DNA of 64,000 bases from contig NZ_VNIP01000011.1 of NCBI RefSeq assembly GCF_008370325.1, forward strand, positions 310,001-374,000. Reading direction: 5' to 3'. The position numbers and the translations under genes were made by a program. Origin of the DNA: Martinezella tropici. GTDB lineage: Bacteria; Pseudomonadota; Alphaproteobacteria; Rhizobiales; Rhizobiaceae. Each line of letters opens with the position of its first letter. Position 1 is the first letter of the stretch. Of the stretch, positions 49,265-58,176 are shown in pieces. A model generated the notes under the pieces. The model saw only the letters and a program-made list of their open reading frames with translations. It had not been told where the DNA came from and did no database searches.

Positions 49265-49938
49265 CCCTCGTCCTTGATCATGTATCCGGCGCCACGGATC
49301 GTCTTCAGCAGCGGCTGGCTGAAATCCTTCTCGATCTTGGAGCGCAGGCGCGAAACATGGACGTCGATGACGTTCGTCTGCGGATCGAAATGATAATCCC
49401 AGACATTCTCGAGCAGCATGGTGCGGGTCACGACCTGGCCGGCATTCTTCATCAGATATTCCAGCAGGCGGAATTCGCGCGGCTGCAGCGGGATTTCCTT
49501 GCCGCCGCGACGCACCTCATGCGAAAGCCGGTCCAGTTCCAGATCGCCGACACGATAAAGGACATCCTGCTCCGGCGTGCCCTTGCGGCGGCCGAGCACT
49601 TCGACGCGCGCCAGAAGTTCGCTGAAGGCATAGGGCTTCGGCAGGTAATCGTCACCGCCGGCGCGCAGGCCCGTGACGCGATCGTCGACCTGACCGAGCG
49701 CGGAAAGGATCAGAACCGGCGTATGCACACCCTTGCGGCGCAGCTCGCTGATGACGGAGAGCCCATCGCGGCGCGGCAGCATGCGGTCGATGATAGCGAC
49801 ATCGTAAGTGTTCTCGGTTGCCATGAAGAGACCGCTCTCGCCATCGCTTGCGTGATCGGCAACGATGCCGGCCTCGCGAAACGCCTTGGTGAGATAGGCA
49901 GCCGCCTCGAGATCGTCTTCGATGATCAGAATCTTCAT
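49261..49938 (-). CDS. OmpR/PhoB-family response regulator
   Basis: A 225-residue regulator. The receiver domain has phospho-acceptor Asp51 (VAIIDRMLPRRDG), acidic pair Glu7-Asp8-Asp9 and Lys in YLPKPYAFSELLARV. The winged-helix DNA-binding domain is DLELDRLSHEVRRGGKEIPLQPREFRLLEYLMKNAGQVVTRTMLLENVWDYHFDPQTNVIDVHVSRLRSKI. It forms an operon with the sensor kinase (ATGA overlap at 49261-49264). The domain start MKILIIEDD (49938) was used; an upstream ATG at 50019 has AGGTG nearby and would add 27 residues. Confidence 0.92.
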   Translation of the reverse strand: MKILIIEDDLEAAAYLTKAFREAGIVADHASDGESGLFMATENTYDVAIIDRMLPRRDGLSVISELRRKGVHTPVLILSALGQVDDRVTGLRAGGDDYLPKPYAFSELLARVEVLGRRKGTPEQDVLYRVGDLELDRLSHEVRRGGKEIPLQPREFRLLEYLMKNAGQVVTRTMLLENVWDYHFDPQTNVIDVHVSRLRSKIEKDFSQPLLKTIRGAGYMIKDEG

Positions 49939-50112
49939 GTGGGCGACATTACCCGCCGAGGGTGTCTCGGCACAACCGGAATCGGAAGAATTCACGGCGT
50001 GTTGGCCAGTGGTTGTCATCTTGCACCTGCCTTGGAGCCAGCCTTATTGAATGTCCTGGACCGGTTCAGCTTTTCACGAAATCTCGGAACCGCCCTATCG
50101 CTCTGTTTTCCC

Positions 50113-50156
50113 GCAATTCCGGACGGAAAACCGCTCAGCACTTTTCCTGGAATTGC
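50113..50156. repeat. 44-bp palindromic repeat, copy 3
   Basis: GCAATTCC ... GGAATTGC with core GGACGGAAAACCGCTCAGCACTTTTCC, lying between the response-regulator start and the degP terminator. It is almost identical to the copy at 56215-56258. Confidence 0.7.
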
Positions 50157-50163
50157 CCTAAAG

Positions 50164-50199
50164 AAGAAGCCGCGCAAGCCGTGGTCTGCGCGGCTTCTT
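50164..50199 (-). terminator. Terminator of degP
   Basis: Arms AAGAAGCCGCGCA (50164-50176) and TGCGCGGCTTCTT (50187-50199) form a perfect 13-bp stem with a 10-base loop. Read on the - strand it is followed by CTTTAGGG, 26 bases after the degP stop. Confidence 0.8.
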
Positions 50200-50224
50200 G
50201 AATGCATTTCACACGCTGAAGGGA

Positions 50225-51778
50225 TCAGCCGGCGTTGATCGGCAGAGCAACGAAGCGGCTGCCGTCACCAGACTGGATCTGGAACAGGGCGCGGGTGCGA
50301 CCGTCCTTCTTCGCCTGCTCGATGACCTTGACGATGTCGCCGGCGCTGGAGACCTGCTGGTTGTTGACCGAGGTGATCTTCTCGCCCTCCTTCACGCCCT
50401 TGTCGGCGGCATCGGAATCGGGATCGACGGCGGTGATCGCGACGCCCTTACCATCATCGGACGGGCCGACGGTGAGGCCAAGATCCGCGAGCGCCTTTTC
50501 AGAGGACGGCTGCTGCGGCTGGTTCGGCTGCGAGTCCTCGCTGGAGGCCTGGGTTTGATCGGCCGGAAGCGTGCCGAGCTCGACGGTGACCGACTGCGAC
50601 TTGCCGGCGCGCCAGATCGAAACGTCGACCTTGGAACCTGGCTGCATCGCGCCGATGCGGCGAGCGAGATCGCGCGGATCCTTGACCGGATCGCCATTGA
50701 CCGCCGTCACGACGTCGCCATTCTTGATGCCGGCCTTCTGGCCGGGCGAACCGTCCTGCGGGGAAACGACGAGTGCGCCGCTTGCCTCGGAAAGGCCGAG
50801 GGATTCGGCGATATCCTTGGTGACCGGCTGGATCTGCACGCCGAGCCAGCCGCGAGAGACGGTGCCGGACTTGATGAGGTCGGCTACGACATCCTTGGCG
50901 GTCGTCGCCGGAATTGCGAAGGCGATGCCGACGCTGCCGCCCGACTGCGAGAAGATGGCGGTGTTGATGCCGACCACCTGGCCGTTGAGGTTGAAAGTCG
51001 GGCCGCCGGAGTTGCCCTTGTTCACCGGTGCGTCGATCTGGATGTAATCGTCATAGGGACCGGAATGAATGTCGCGGCCGCGAGCCGATACGATACCCGC
51101 GGTGACGGTACCGCCGAGGCCGAACGGATTGCCGACGGCAACGACCCAATCACCGACGCGAACCTTGGCGTCATCGGCCCAGCCGACATAGGTGAACTTC
51201 TTGCCCTTGGGATCGACCTTCAGGACTGCGAGATCGGTGCGTGAATCCTTGCCGACGAGCTTGGCGTCGAGCTCGGTGCCGTCATTGAGAATGACGACGA
51301 AGGCCGCGCCGTCGGACACAACATGGTTGTTGGTGACGATATAGCCATCTTCCGAAACGAAGAAGCCCGACCCTTGAGCGACCGGGCGCAGGTGGCCCTT
51401 GTCATCGGGATTCTTCTGCTGGTTCTGGCCATGCTGCTGGCCGCGGCCCTGCTGCTGCTCGAACTGGCGGAAGAACTTCTTCAGCGGGTGATCATCCGGA
51501 AGGTCATCGAAGCCACGGCCGAGACCGAAAGAGTCGTCTTCATCCGCAGCGGCATTGACGCGGGATTCGACGCGCACCGAGACGACGGCCGGCGACACGG
51601 CATCGACTACATTGGCAAAGCTCGGAACCTGCGGCGCCTGAACATTGACGGCATCGGCATAGGAACGGCTGACTTCGGCCGGAACACCCGTGGCCAGAGC
51701 AGCAACAGCGAGGCCGGCGACGACCGAGGCCTTCATAGCGGTGCTGCGGGACAGGCTGTCCTTGATATTCCTGAACAT
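50225..51778 (-). CDS. degP: Periplasmic Do-family serine protease/chaperone DegP
   Basis: A 517-residue periplasmic protease that degrades or refolds misfolded envelope proteins. An N-terminal signal segment is followed by the trypsin-like domain with catalytic His152 (TNNHVVSDG), Asp182 (SRTDLAVLKV) and Ser257 (NKGNSGGPTF). Two PDZ domains follow (LGVQIQPVTKDIAESLGLSEASGALVV and LGLTVGPSDDGKGVAITAVDPDSDAADKGVKEGEKITSV). The Gln-rich insert QQQGRGQQHGQNQQ before the catalytic domain is typical of rhizobial DegP. The ATG at 51778 has AAGGTAA upstream. It is transcribed separately from the two-component pair by a strong terminator. Confidence 0.93.
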   Translation of the reverse strand: MFRNIKDSLSRSTAMKASVVAGLAVAALATGVPAEVSRSYADAVNVQAPQVPSFANVVDAVSPAVVSVRVESRVNAAADEDDSFGLGRGFDDLPDDHPLKKFFRQFEQQQGRGQQHGQNQQKNPDDKGHLRPVAQGSGFFVSEDGYIVTNNHVVSDGAAFVVILNDGTELDAKLVGKDSRTDLAVLKVDPKGKKFTYVGWADDAKVRVGDWVVAVGNPFGLGGTVTAGIVSARGRDIHSGPYDDYIQIDAPVNKGNSGGPTFNLNGQVVGINTAIFSQSGGSVGIAFAIPATTAKDVVADLIKSGTVSRGWLGVQIQPVTKDIAESLGLSEASGALVVSPQDGSPGQKAGIKNGDVVTAVNGDPVKDPRDLARRIGAMQPGSKVDVSIWRAGKSQSVTVELGTLPADQTQASSEDSQPNQPQQPSSEKALADLGLTVGPSDDGKGVAITAVDPDSDAADKGVKEGEKITSVNNQQVSSAGDIVKVIEQAKKDGRTRALFQIQSGDGSRFVALPINAG

Positions 51779-51844
51779 ATGCAAGTTACCTTTTCTTTTC
51801 TCGTCGGATTTGCGCCGGCGAAACCGGCTTTGGCTCGTGGTGAT

Positions 51845-51856
51845 AAAATATATAGG
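51845..51856 (-). promoter_or_regulatory. AT-rich -10-like element upstream of degP
   Basis: On the - strand the 12-base stretch complementary to 51845-51856 reads TATATATTTTAT, about 67-78 bases upstream of the degP ATG. No clear sigma-32 or RpoE -35 element was recognised, so only a housekeeping-type -10 is suggested. Confidence 0.3.
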
Positions 51857-51922
51857 GCGCGACACCTTACGGCGAACTGTCCGCCCCATGAAAAATTCGT
51901 AATGTAAAGAAATGGTGGCAAT

Positions 51923-51960
51923 GAGGTGAAGGAATGACGGGGAGGTGAAGGAATGACGGG
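51923..51960. repeat. Perfect 19-bp tandem duplication
   Basis: GAGGTGAAGGAATGACGGG occurs twice without gap (51923-51941 and 51942-51960) between the degP start and the ccmH stop. It is in non-coding sequence and two copies are enough to make copy-number change likely. Confidence 0.85.
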
Positions 51961-51965
51961 CGGCG

Positions 51966-52475
51966 TCACTTTTCCAGGATCTCGTTCAATTGCGCCTCTT
52001 CCTCGTTGCTCAGAGGCTTGCCGGTGGGCTTGCCGGAACGGCGCCGCGCATAGGCAACCAAGGCCAATCCGCCGACAACGAAGAGCGCAACTGGCGCGCC
52101 CCAGAGTATATAGGTCTTCTCGCTCAAGCGCGGCTTGAGCAGCACGAACTCGCCATAGCGGGAAACGATGTAGTCGAGCACCTGCCGATCCGTATCGCCG
52201 TCGGCAAGGCGCTTGCGCACGAGCAGGCGCAGGTCGCGGGCAAGATCGGCATTGGAATCATCGATGGATTGATTCTGGCAGACCATGCAGCGCAGTTCGG
52301 CCGAAATCGTGCGCGCCCGCGCCTCGAGAGCCGGATCGAGCAGAACCTCGTCGGGATTGACGGCAAAGGCAGGGGCCGCGGCAAAGAGCAATGCCAGCAG
52401 CATAAGCAGGCGAGCGAACACCCCTGCCTTCTTCCCGGCCCCGCTATTCCTGTGGAGGATGGTCAAACGCATCAT
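51966..52475 (-). CDS. ccmH: Cytochrome c-type biogenesis protein CcmH (CycL)
   Basis: A 169-residue periplasmic, membrane-anchored thioredoxin-like reductant of apocytochrome c. An N-terminal signal (LLMLLALLFAAAPAFA) precedes the redox motif RCMVCQNQSI (Cys-x-x-Cys near residue 63), a helical DSNADLARDLRLLVRKRLADGDTDRQVLDYIV, and a C-terminal anchor (ILWGAPVALFVVGGLALVAY). It is the last of ccmI-E-F-H on the - strand and its ATG overlaps the ccmF stop by four bases. The length is standard for alphaproteobacterial CcmH without the CcmI extension. Confidence 0.94.
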   Translation of the reverse strand: MMRLTILHRNSGAGKKAGVFARLLMLLALLFAAAPAFAVNPDEVLLDPALEARARTISAELRCMVCQNQSIDDSNADLARDLRLLVRKRLADGDTDRQVLDYIVSRYGEFVLLKPRLSEKTYILWGAPVALFVVGGLALVAYARRRSGKPTGKPLSNEEEAQLNEILEK

Positions 52476-54460
52476 TCAGCCGGCTCCATGGCCGGGCGAG
52501 CCGGCTTCGCCCTGCGGCTGGGGGCACCGACACGCAGGCGGCGGTCGCTGAGCGACACGAAGCCGCCGATCGCCATGACCAGCGCACCCATCCAGATGCA
52601 GAGAATGAAGGGCTTCCACCAGATGCGCACGACCATGCCGCCATCCTTGCTCGCATCGCCGACCGACACATAAAGCTGGCTGAGCCCAAGGGTCAGAATG
52701 CCGGATTCGGTGGTCGCCGTACGGCTCGCGGTGAAGACACGTTTGGCGGAGGACATTTGCGCAAAGGCAACCCCTCCACGGCTGACCGTGAAGCGGGCAC
52801 GATCCTCGGTGAAATTGGGACCGACACCGGGCTGCACGCCCTCGAAGCGCAGGCTGTAGCCGCCGAGCTCAGCGGTCTCGCCCGGTTTCATGCTGGTGAT
52901 GTTCTCGCCCTCGAAGGTCGTCACCGCGATGATACCAAGGACAGTAATGCCGAGGCCCGCATGCGCCAGCGCCGTGCCGAAAGCCGAACGCGGCAACCCG
53001 CCGAGGCGCCACCAGGCCACATTCGCAGCCACCTTGCCGACACCGGCGCGATACCAGAGATCGGCCAAGGCGCCGAAGATCAGGAAGAAGCCGGCGGCAA
53101 GGCCGAGGACGGCAAGGACCGGGCCGCCATGCCTGATGTAAAATAGAACCAATCCTGCGATGAAGGCCAACCCTGCCACGACATAGAGCCGCTGCAATGC
53201 GCCGAGCAGGTCACCGCGCTTCCAGGCAAGCAGCGGGCCGAACGGCACGGCAACGAGGATCGGCGCCATCAACAATCCGAATGTCATGTTGAAGAAGGGC
53301 GGACCAACGGAGATCTTGTCGCCGGTCAACGTTTCGAGCGCCAGCGGATAGAGCGTGCCGGTCAGTACCGTGCCGCAGGCGACCGTCAGGATCAGGTTGT
53401 TCAGCACCAGTGCGCCCTCGCGCGAGATCGGCGCGAACAATCCGCCGGCGGCAAGTTTCGGCGCGCGGAAGGCGAAGAGCGACAACGCCCCGCCGATGAA
53501 GATCAGAAGAATGCAGAGAATGAAGATGCCGCGGGTCGGATCGCTGGCGAAGGAGTGGACGGAGGTCAGCACGCCCGAGCGGACAAGGAATGTGCCGAGC
53601 AGCGACAGCGAGAAAGTGAGGATCGCCAGCAGTACGGTCCAGATCTTCAAGGCATCGCGCTTTTCCATGACAACAGCCGAATGCAGCAGCGCCGTGCCGG
53701 CAAGCCAGGGCATGAAGGAGGCGTTTTCCACCGGATCCCAGAACCACCAGCCGCCCCAGCCAAGCTCGTAATAGGCCCAATAGGAGCCCATGGCGATGCC
53801 GAGCGTCAGGAAACTCCAGGCTGCCAGCGTCCACGGGCGGACCCAACGCGCCCAGGCGGCATCGATGCGGCCTTCCAGCAATGCCGCGACGGCGAAAGAG
53901 AAACAGACGGAAAAGCCGACATAGCCGAGATAGAGCAAGGGCGGATGGATCGCGAGACCGATATCCTGCAGCACGGGATTGAGATCCTTGCCCTCCGCCG
54001 GAGCCGGGTCGAGGCGGATGAAAGGATTGGAAGTCAGCAGGATGAAGACTAGAAAGGCCGACGATATCCACGATTGCACGGCCAGCACATTGGCGCGCAG
54101 CACATCGGGCAGATTGCGCCCGAACAGCGCGACAAGCGCGCTGAACAGCGCCAGGATCAGCAGCCAGAGCATCATCGATCCCTCGTGATTGCCCCAGACG
54201 CCGGAGATCTTGAAGATCAGCGGCATCAGCGAATGGGAATTGGCCCAGACGTTGAGCACCGAGAAATCGGAGGCGACATAGGCGTAGGTCAGCGCGCCGA
54301 AGGAAAAGGCGACCAGCAGGAACGTGACGATCGAGCCGACCGGCGCGATATCCATCATCGACACGTCGCCGCGCCGTGCGCCGATCACAGGAAGGATGGA
54401 AACGACGAGCGCCGTCGCGAGCGCCAGCACTAGGGCATAATGTCCGAGCTCGATGATCAT
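52472..54460 (-). CDS. ccmF: Cytochrome c haem lyase subunit CcmF (CycK)
   Basis: A 662-residue inner-membrane protein with about fifteen helices that helps attach haem to apocytochrome c with CcmH and CcmI. The tryptophan-rich WWD haem-handling motif is GWGGWWFWDPVENASFMPWL, with further conserved stretches LLGTFLVRSGVLTSVHSFASDP and PPFFNMTFG. The start MIIELGHYALVLALA (54460) follows family convention; a longer frame begins 54484. The stop overlaps the ccmH ATG and its ATG overlaps the ccmE stop, so all ccm genes are co-translated. Confidence 0.94.
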   Translation of the reverse strand: MIIELGHYALVLALATALVVSILPVIGARRGDVSMMDIAPVGSIVTFLLVAFSFGALTYAYVASDFSVLNVWANSHSLMPLIFKISGVWGNHEGSMMLWLLILALFSALVALFGRNLPDVLRANVLAVQSWISSAFLVFILLTSNPFIRLDPAPAEGKDLNPVLQDIGLAIHPPLLYLGYVGFSVCFSFAVAALLEGRIDAAWARWVRPWTLAAWSFLTLGIAMGSYWAYYELGWGGWWFWDPVENASFMPWLAGTALLHSAVVMEKRDALKIWTVLLAILTFSLSLLGTFLVRSGVLTSVHSFASDPTRGIFILCILLIFIGGALSLFAFRAPKLAAGGLFAPISREGALVLNNLILTVACGTVLTGTLYPLALETLTGDKISVGPPFFNMTFGLLMAPILVAVPFGPLLAWKRGDLLGALQRLYVVAGLAFIAGLVLFYIRHGGPVLAVLGLAAGFFLIFGALADLWYRAGVGKVAANVAWWRLGGLPRSAFGTALAHAGLGITVLGIIAVTTFEGENITSMKPGETAELGGYSLRFEGVQPGVGPNFTEDRARFTVSRGGVAFAQMSSAKRVFTASRTATTESGILTLGLSQLYVSVGDASKDGGMVVRIWWKPFILCIWMGALVMAIGGFVSLSDRRLRVGAPSRRAKPARPAMEPAE

Positions 54461-54906
54461 CGGGTGGCCTCCTCGCCCTTCCACACGCCATCGGCCTTCA
54501 GCTCGTCGGCGACCTGCTTCGGCATGTAGCGCTCATCATGCTTGGCGAGCACGCTGTCGGCAACGAAAACGCCGCTGCCCGGCTCGAATTTGCCCTCAGT
54601 CACCACACCCTGCCCTTCGCGGAAGAGATCCGGCAGGATGCCATCATATTTGACCTTGATCGTATCGGTGCCGTCGGTAACGGAAAACTGTACCTCAGTG
54701 CCCTGACCGTGCACGATCGACCCCTCGCCGACGAGGCCGCCAAGGCGGATCAGCGTCCCGGCATTGACCGGGGTCTTCGCCAGATCCGCCGGCATGTAGA
54801 AATAGGCGACCGACTGGCTGAAGGCGAACAGCACCAGCAGCACGGCGGCCGCGATGAAACCCATGCCGCCGGCGATGACTGCCAGACGTTTCTGTTTGCG
54901 GGTCAT
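54457..54906 (-). CDS. ccmE: Haem chaperone CcmE (CycJ)
   Basis: A 149-residue periplasmic haem chaperone. The N-terminal anchor is KRLAVIAGGMGFIAAAVLLVLFAFSQSVAYFY. The OB-fold follows, with the covalent haem His in LAKHDERYMPKQVADE (His-x-x-x-Tyr, near residue 126). It holds haem for delivery to the lyase CcmF/H. The stop of ccmI overlaps the ATG (54903-54906), and its own stop overlaps ccmF. No anomalies. Confidence 0.94.
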   Translation of the reverse strand: MTRKQKRLAVIAGGMGFIAAAVLLVLFAFSQSVAYFYMPADLAKTPVNAGTLIRLGGLVGEGSIVHGQGTEVQFSVTDGTDTIKVKYDGILPDLFREGQGVVTEGKFEPGSGVFVADSVLAKHDERYMPKQVADELKADGVWKGEEATR

Positions 54907-56063
54907 TGCTGCGTCACCTCCGTCGGCAGTCCCAATTCCTTAGCCAGCGCCAGAAGCTGCTGACCCTCTCCTCCATTGGCCGGAAAGGCCGCAAGGCCTC
55001 GCTTCAAGGCATCCGCAGCGCGATCCCGATCGTTCAATACGGCATAGGAGCGGATCAACCGCATCCAGCCTTCGAAATTCTTCGGATCCTCCTTGAGCTT
55101 GGCATCAAGGCTATCGACCATGCCGCGGATCATTTGCTGGCGATCGCCGCTGCTGAGCGCATTCGCCGCGGCGACGTCCTCCGCTGTCGGATTGCCGGGT
55201 GCGTTGCCATTGGCGGCTGCTATCGCCTGGCCGCCATTCTTGATGATATGCTCATTGACGGCGGCAAGCCACGGCGCGTCCGGCGGCGATTGTTTCGCCA
55301 GTGCCTCGAAGGCGGCCTTCGCATCGGCTGCCTTGCCCTCCTGTTCCAGCGCCAGCGCCAGATAGAACAGCGTGCGCGGATTGGCGGCATCGAGCGCCAG
55401 CGATTGCTGCAGCACGCCCCGCGCCTCGGCGGTCACGACGCCATCGGCCTTGACGACCAGCACCTCGCCCAGATCGCCGAGGTGAGCGGCACTCGGCCCT
55501 TCCAGGCGAATGACGTTGCGATAGGCAAGCTCAGCATCGCCGATGCGGTTGGTCTTGAAATAGATCGGCGCCAGGACCTCCCAGCCCTTTGCGTCGTCCG
55601 GGTTCTTGGCCAGATGCTGCTCGATCTTAACGATCGAGATGGCGAGATCGTTTCCGGGCTTCTCGAGCCGCGCTTCCAGAGGCTGCGCCGGCAATCCCGG
55701 CTTGCCGTTCGCAAGGTAAAGACAGAGCCCGACTGCCGGAAGAATGACGATGATGAAGGCCTGGGCAAGGCGATAATTGCCGTGCGCCGGCAATTTCGCC
55801 GCCGCCTTCCCATCCTTGGCAATTGCCCCATCTTTAGCAATTGCGATAAGGCGTCGGCCGATCTCCGCACGGGCATAGCCTGCCTCCCCGGCGGAAATCA
55901 GGCCGCCGGCGAGGTCTCGGTCCAGTTCGCGGAGCTGATCGCGATAGACCTCGGTCTCTCCGGAACGACAGTCATCCGCCTCCCTTGCACCACGCAGAAG
56001 GGGATAGAGCAGCACAGCGCCGACAACGGCCGTCAGAACGGCCACGAGAATCCAGAACAGCAT
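54903..56063 (-). CDS. ccmI: Cytochrome c-type biogenesis protein CcmI (CycH)
   Basis: A 386-residue chaperone for apocytochrome c. Two N-terminal membrane helices (LFWILVAVLTAVVGAVLLYPLL at residues 2-23 and LAQAFIIVILPAVGLCLYLANG near 105) flank a cytoplasmic loop. The C-terminal periplasmic TPR domain follows (WEVLAPIYFKTNRIGDAELAYRNVI, LFYLALALEQEGKAADAKAAFEAL, RLIRSYAVLNDRDRAADALKRGL). It is first of the ccmI-E-F-H operon. The intergenic gap upstream has a copy of the 44-bp palindromic repeat. Confidence 0.92.
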   Translation of the reverse strand: MLFWILVAVLTAVVGAVLLYPLLRGAREADDCRSGETEVYRDQLRELDRDLAGGLISAGEAGYARAEIGRRLIAIAKDGAIAKDGKAAAKLPAHGNYRLAQAFIIVILPAVGLCLYLANGKPGLPAQPLEARLEKPGNDLAISIVKIEQHLAKNPDDAKGWEVLAPIYFKTNRIGDAELAYRNVIRLEGPSAAHLGDLGEVLVVKADGVVTAEARGVLQQSLALDAANPRTLFYLALALEQEGKAADAKAAFEALAKQSPPDAPWLAAVNEHIIKNGGQAIAAANGNAPGNPTAEDVAAANALSSGDRQQMIRGMVDSLDAKLKEDPKNFEGWMRLIRSYAVLNDRDRAADALKRGLAAFPANGGEGQQLLALAKELGLPTEVTQQ

Positions 56064-56214
56064 ACACGCCCAATACTTTAACAGGGCGCTTATTCCAACC
56101 GAGAAAGGCCTTCTGACGAAGATTTGAGGCGTTTGGCCGCGCCTTTCGGCGTAAAAACCTGGAGCCTTCCCGCTTTTCTTCGAATCGCGAAATGCTCCAT
56201 CTTTTTGTTTTTAC

Positions 56215-56258
56215 GCGATTCCGGACGGAAAACCGCTGCGCACTTTTCCTGGAATTGC
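56215..56258. repeat. 44-bp palindromic repeat, copy 4
   Basis: GCGATTCC ... GGAATTGC with core GGACGGAAAACCGCTGCGCACTTTTCC, differing from the 50113 copy at a few positions only. It lies between the ccmI start and the lipoprotein stop. Confidence 0.7.
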
Positions 56259-56259
56259 A

Positions 56260-56691
56260 TTAATCGAGCGGCGTCCAGGTGCCGTCGTCATTGCGGCAGG
56301 CCGCCCCCCTTGCCATCGTGGGTTTGCCGTCGACAGTGACGGTGTGTGTATATTGCCGGCAATTCTGCGAGCCGACCTGATAAGGTGCGGCGGGGACGAC
56401 TTCGCCGCTGGCATCCCTGCCCTTCCAAGCGACGGGTTGGCCAAGTGGCGAGGTCTCAAGCGCCCGATATTCCGCTTCCAGCGCACGCTGCTTGTCGTTG
56501 TCGCTGAGCTTGACGCCGGTGCGCTCTACGATGCCACCATCAAGAGCATTGATGAAGGTTGCTGAGGCCGGAGGCTTCGCAGACGAAAACAGGCTCTTGC
56601 CGCCCCCCAAGCCGCTCGTCGTCGAGCAACCAGAAAGCGCAAGCGCAGCGAAAAGAGAGGGAGCGACCAGAGAAAAGGTGCGAAGCTTCAT
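56260..56691 (-). CDS. Small outer-membrane lipoprotein (surface-antigen-like domain)
   Basis: A 143-residue lipoprotein. The signal peptide ends in the lipobox LSGC (FAALALSGC, Cys near residue 22), and Ser-Thr follow, so outer-membrane sorting is expected. The mature domain (LSDNDKQRALEAEYRALETSPLGQPVAWKG, YQVGSQNCRQYTHTVTVDGKPTMARGAACRNDDGTWTPL) resembles the surface-antigen domain found in Rickettsiales/Rhizobiales outer-membrane lipoproteins. Two Cys in NCRQY and ACRND may pair. The function is unknown. It is downstream of feuQ on the same strand with a 90-base gap; co-transcription is possible. Confidence 0.75.
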   Translation of the reverse strand: MKLRTFSLVAPSLFAALALSGCSTTSGLGGGKSLFSSAKPPASATFINALDGGIVERTGVKLSDNDKQRALEAEYRALETSPLGQPVAWKGRDASGEVVPAAPYQVGSQNCRQYTHTVTVDGKPTMARGAACRNDDGTWTPLD

Positions 56692-56781
56692 ACAACCGAA
56701 CCAGTATCAAAAAGCAAAACCATAGGTACTGCGCTGCGGCATCATCATGACCCACAGCGTCTTTTGGCATCATGCCGTGCC

Positions 56782-58176
56782 TCACGCAACATCCTTCATC
56801 AGGCCCGGCAAAATTAGGCTCGCCCGAAGCCCGCCCCAGGTGCCCCGGGAGAGTTCGAATCGGCCTTGATATTCATTGGTGATTTCGCTGACGATCGAGA
56901 GGCCAAGTCCTGTCCCGGGCTTGCTCTCGTCCAGCCTGCGGCCGCGCTTCATGGCTTCGCGGATCTGATCCGGCTCTAGGCCGGGGCCATCGTCTTCAAC
57001 CACCAGTTCCACCCAATGACGCCGCGCCGGATCGAGGCCCTTGACCTCGACCGGTGCCTCGTTTGCAACCAGGCGCACCTTGCGCTCGGCAAAGCGGGCG
57101 GCGTTTTCGAGGAGATTGCCAACCGTCTCTTCGAGATCCTGCTGCTCCATGGCAAGCGCCAGATTGGGAGTAACCGACAGCTCGAATTCCTTGTCCGAAT
57201 TCAACCGCCGCATAACGCGGACAAGCCGCTCGAGCGCCGGCTCGGCCTCGGTGCGCGCCAGCACGGATTCACGCTGTGCGGCGATGCGGGCACGATTGAG
57301 ATAGGATTGCACCTGCCCCTGCATGGCTTCGGCCTGGTTCTTCACCAGATCGCCATGCGAGCGCTCGAGCACGCGGGATTCGTTAAGTAGCACCGCGATC
57401 GGCGTTTTCAGCGAGTGCGCGAGATTGCCGACCTGCATGCGGGCGCGCTCGACGATACGCCTGTTGCTTTCGATCAGCGCATTGACCTCGTTGGCAAGCG
57501 GCAGGATTTCGCGTGGGAAATCGCCCTGCAGACGCTCGCTTTCGCCGGCGCGAATGCGCTCCAGGGCGGCGCGGGCCTTATCGAGTGGCTTTAGACCATA
57601 GAGAATGGCGAGCGCATTGACGATCAAGCTTCCGACGCCAAAGCCGACCAGCGCGAAATAGAGGCTGTGGGAAAAATTGCGAACATCGTCCTCGACGACG
57701 GCGACATTGCCGGTGACGCGAAACCGGGCCGCGTGGTCCGTATCGAACTGGATTTCGGTTTCAGCCACCTGCACGCGGTTTCCGAAAGCATCCGTGACGA
57801 TGTAATAGCGTTGGTAGTACTTGTCGAAGGGTGCCTCCAGCACCGACAGCACCGGCAGGTTCGACGCGCCTAGCGACGGCGATACCAGCGGCGTCGCGGT
57901 ATAGGTGCCGAGCGGCTCGACTATCCAGTACCAGCCGGTCTTCGGCTGAGCGAAGCGCAGGTCGCCAAGCTGCGGATTGCCTGTTAGCCCACCCTGATCG
58001 CCGATCGTGACCGAATTGACCACACTGGAGAGCTGTGCCCGCAACAGGTCCTGAAAACCGCGCTCGGCACTCTTGCGATAGATATTCGAGATGACGAGGC
58101 CGATCACCACCAGCGCTACGGCCGACCAGAGTGTGGTCAGCAGCAGGACGCGAGCGGTGAGCGACTTAATTCGCAT
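56782..58176 (-). CDS. feuQ: Sensor histidine kinase FeuQ
   Basis: A 464-residue membrane kinase of the PhoQ-like type. Helices at residues 8-30 and about 172-193 flank a periplasmic domain of 140 residues (WYWIVEPLGTYTATPL). Then a HAMP-like linker, DHp with His254 in NLAHSLKTPIAVLLNESR, and ATPase boxes NLLENAARFA, VEDDGPGLEPD and GTGLGLSIVSEI. The HSLKTP box is unusual in having Ser after His and is shared with FeuQ of S. meliloti as I recall. The start overlaps the feuP stop by 11 bases. It works with FeuP and FeuN. Confidence 0.85.
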   Translation of the reverse strand: MRIKSLTARVLLLTTLWSAVALVVIGLVISNIYRKSAERGFQDLLRAQLSSVVNSVTIGDQGGLTGNPQLGDLRFAQPKTGWYWIVEPLGTYTATPLVSPSLGASNLPVLSVLEAPFDKYYQRYYIVTDAFGNRVQVAETEIQFDTDHAARFRVTGNVAVVEDDVRNFSHSLYFALVGFGVGSLIVNALAILYGLKPLDKARAALERIRAGESERLQGDFPREILPLANEVNALIESNRRIVERARMQVGNLAHSLKTPIAVLLNESRVLERSHGDLVKNQAEAMQGQVQSYLNRARIAAQRESVLARTEAEPALERLVRVMRRLNSDKEFELSVTPNLALAMEQQDLEETVGNLLENAARFAERKVRLVANEAPVEVKGLDPARRHWVELVVEDDGPGLEPDQIREAMKRGRRLDESKPGTGLGLSIVSEITNEYQGRFELSRGTWGGLRASLILPGLMKDVA

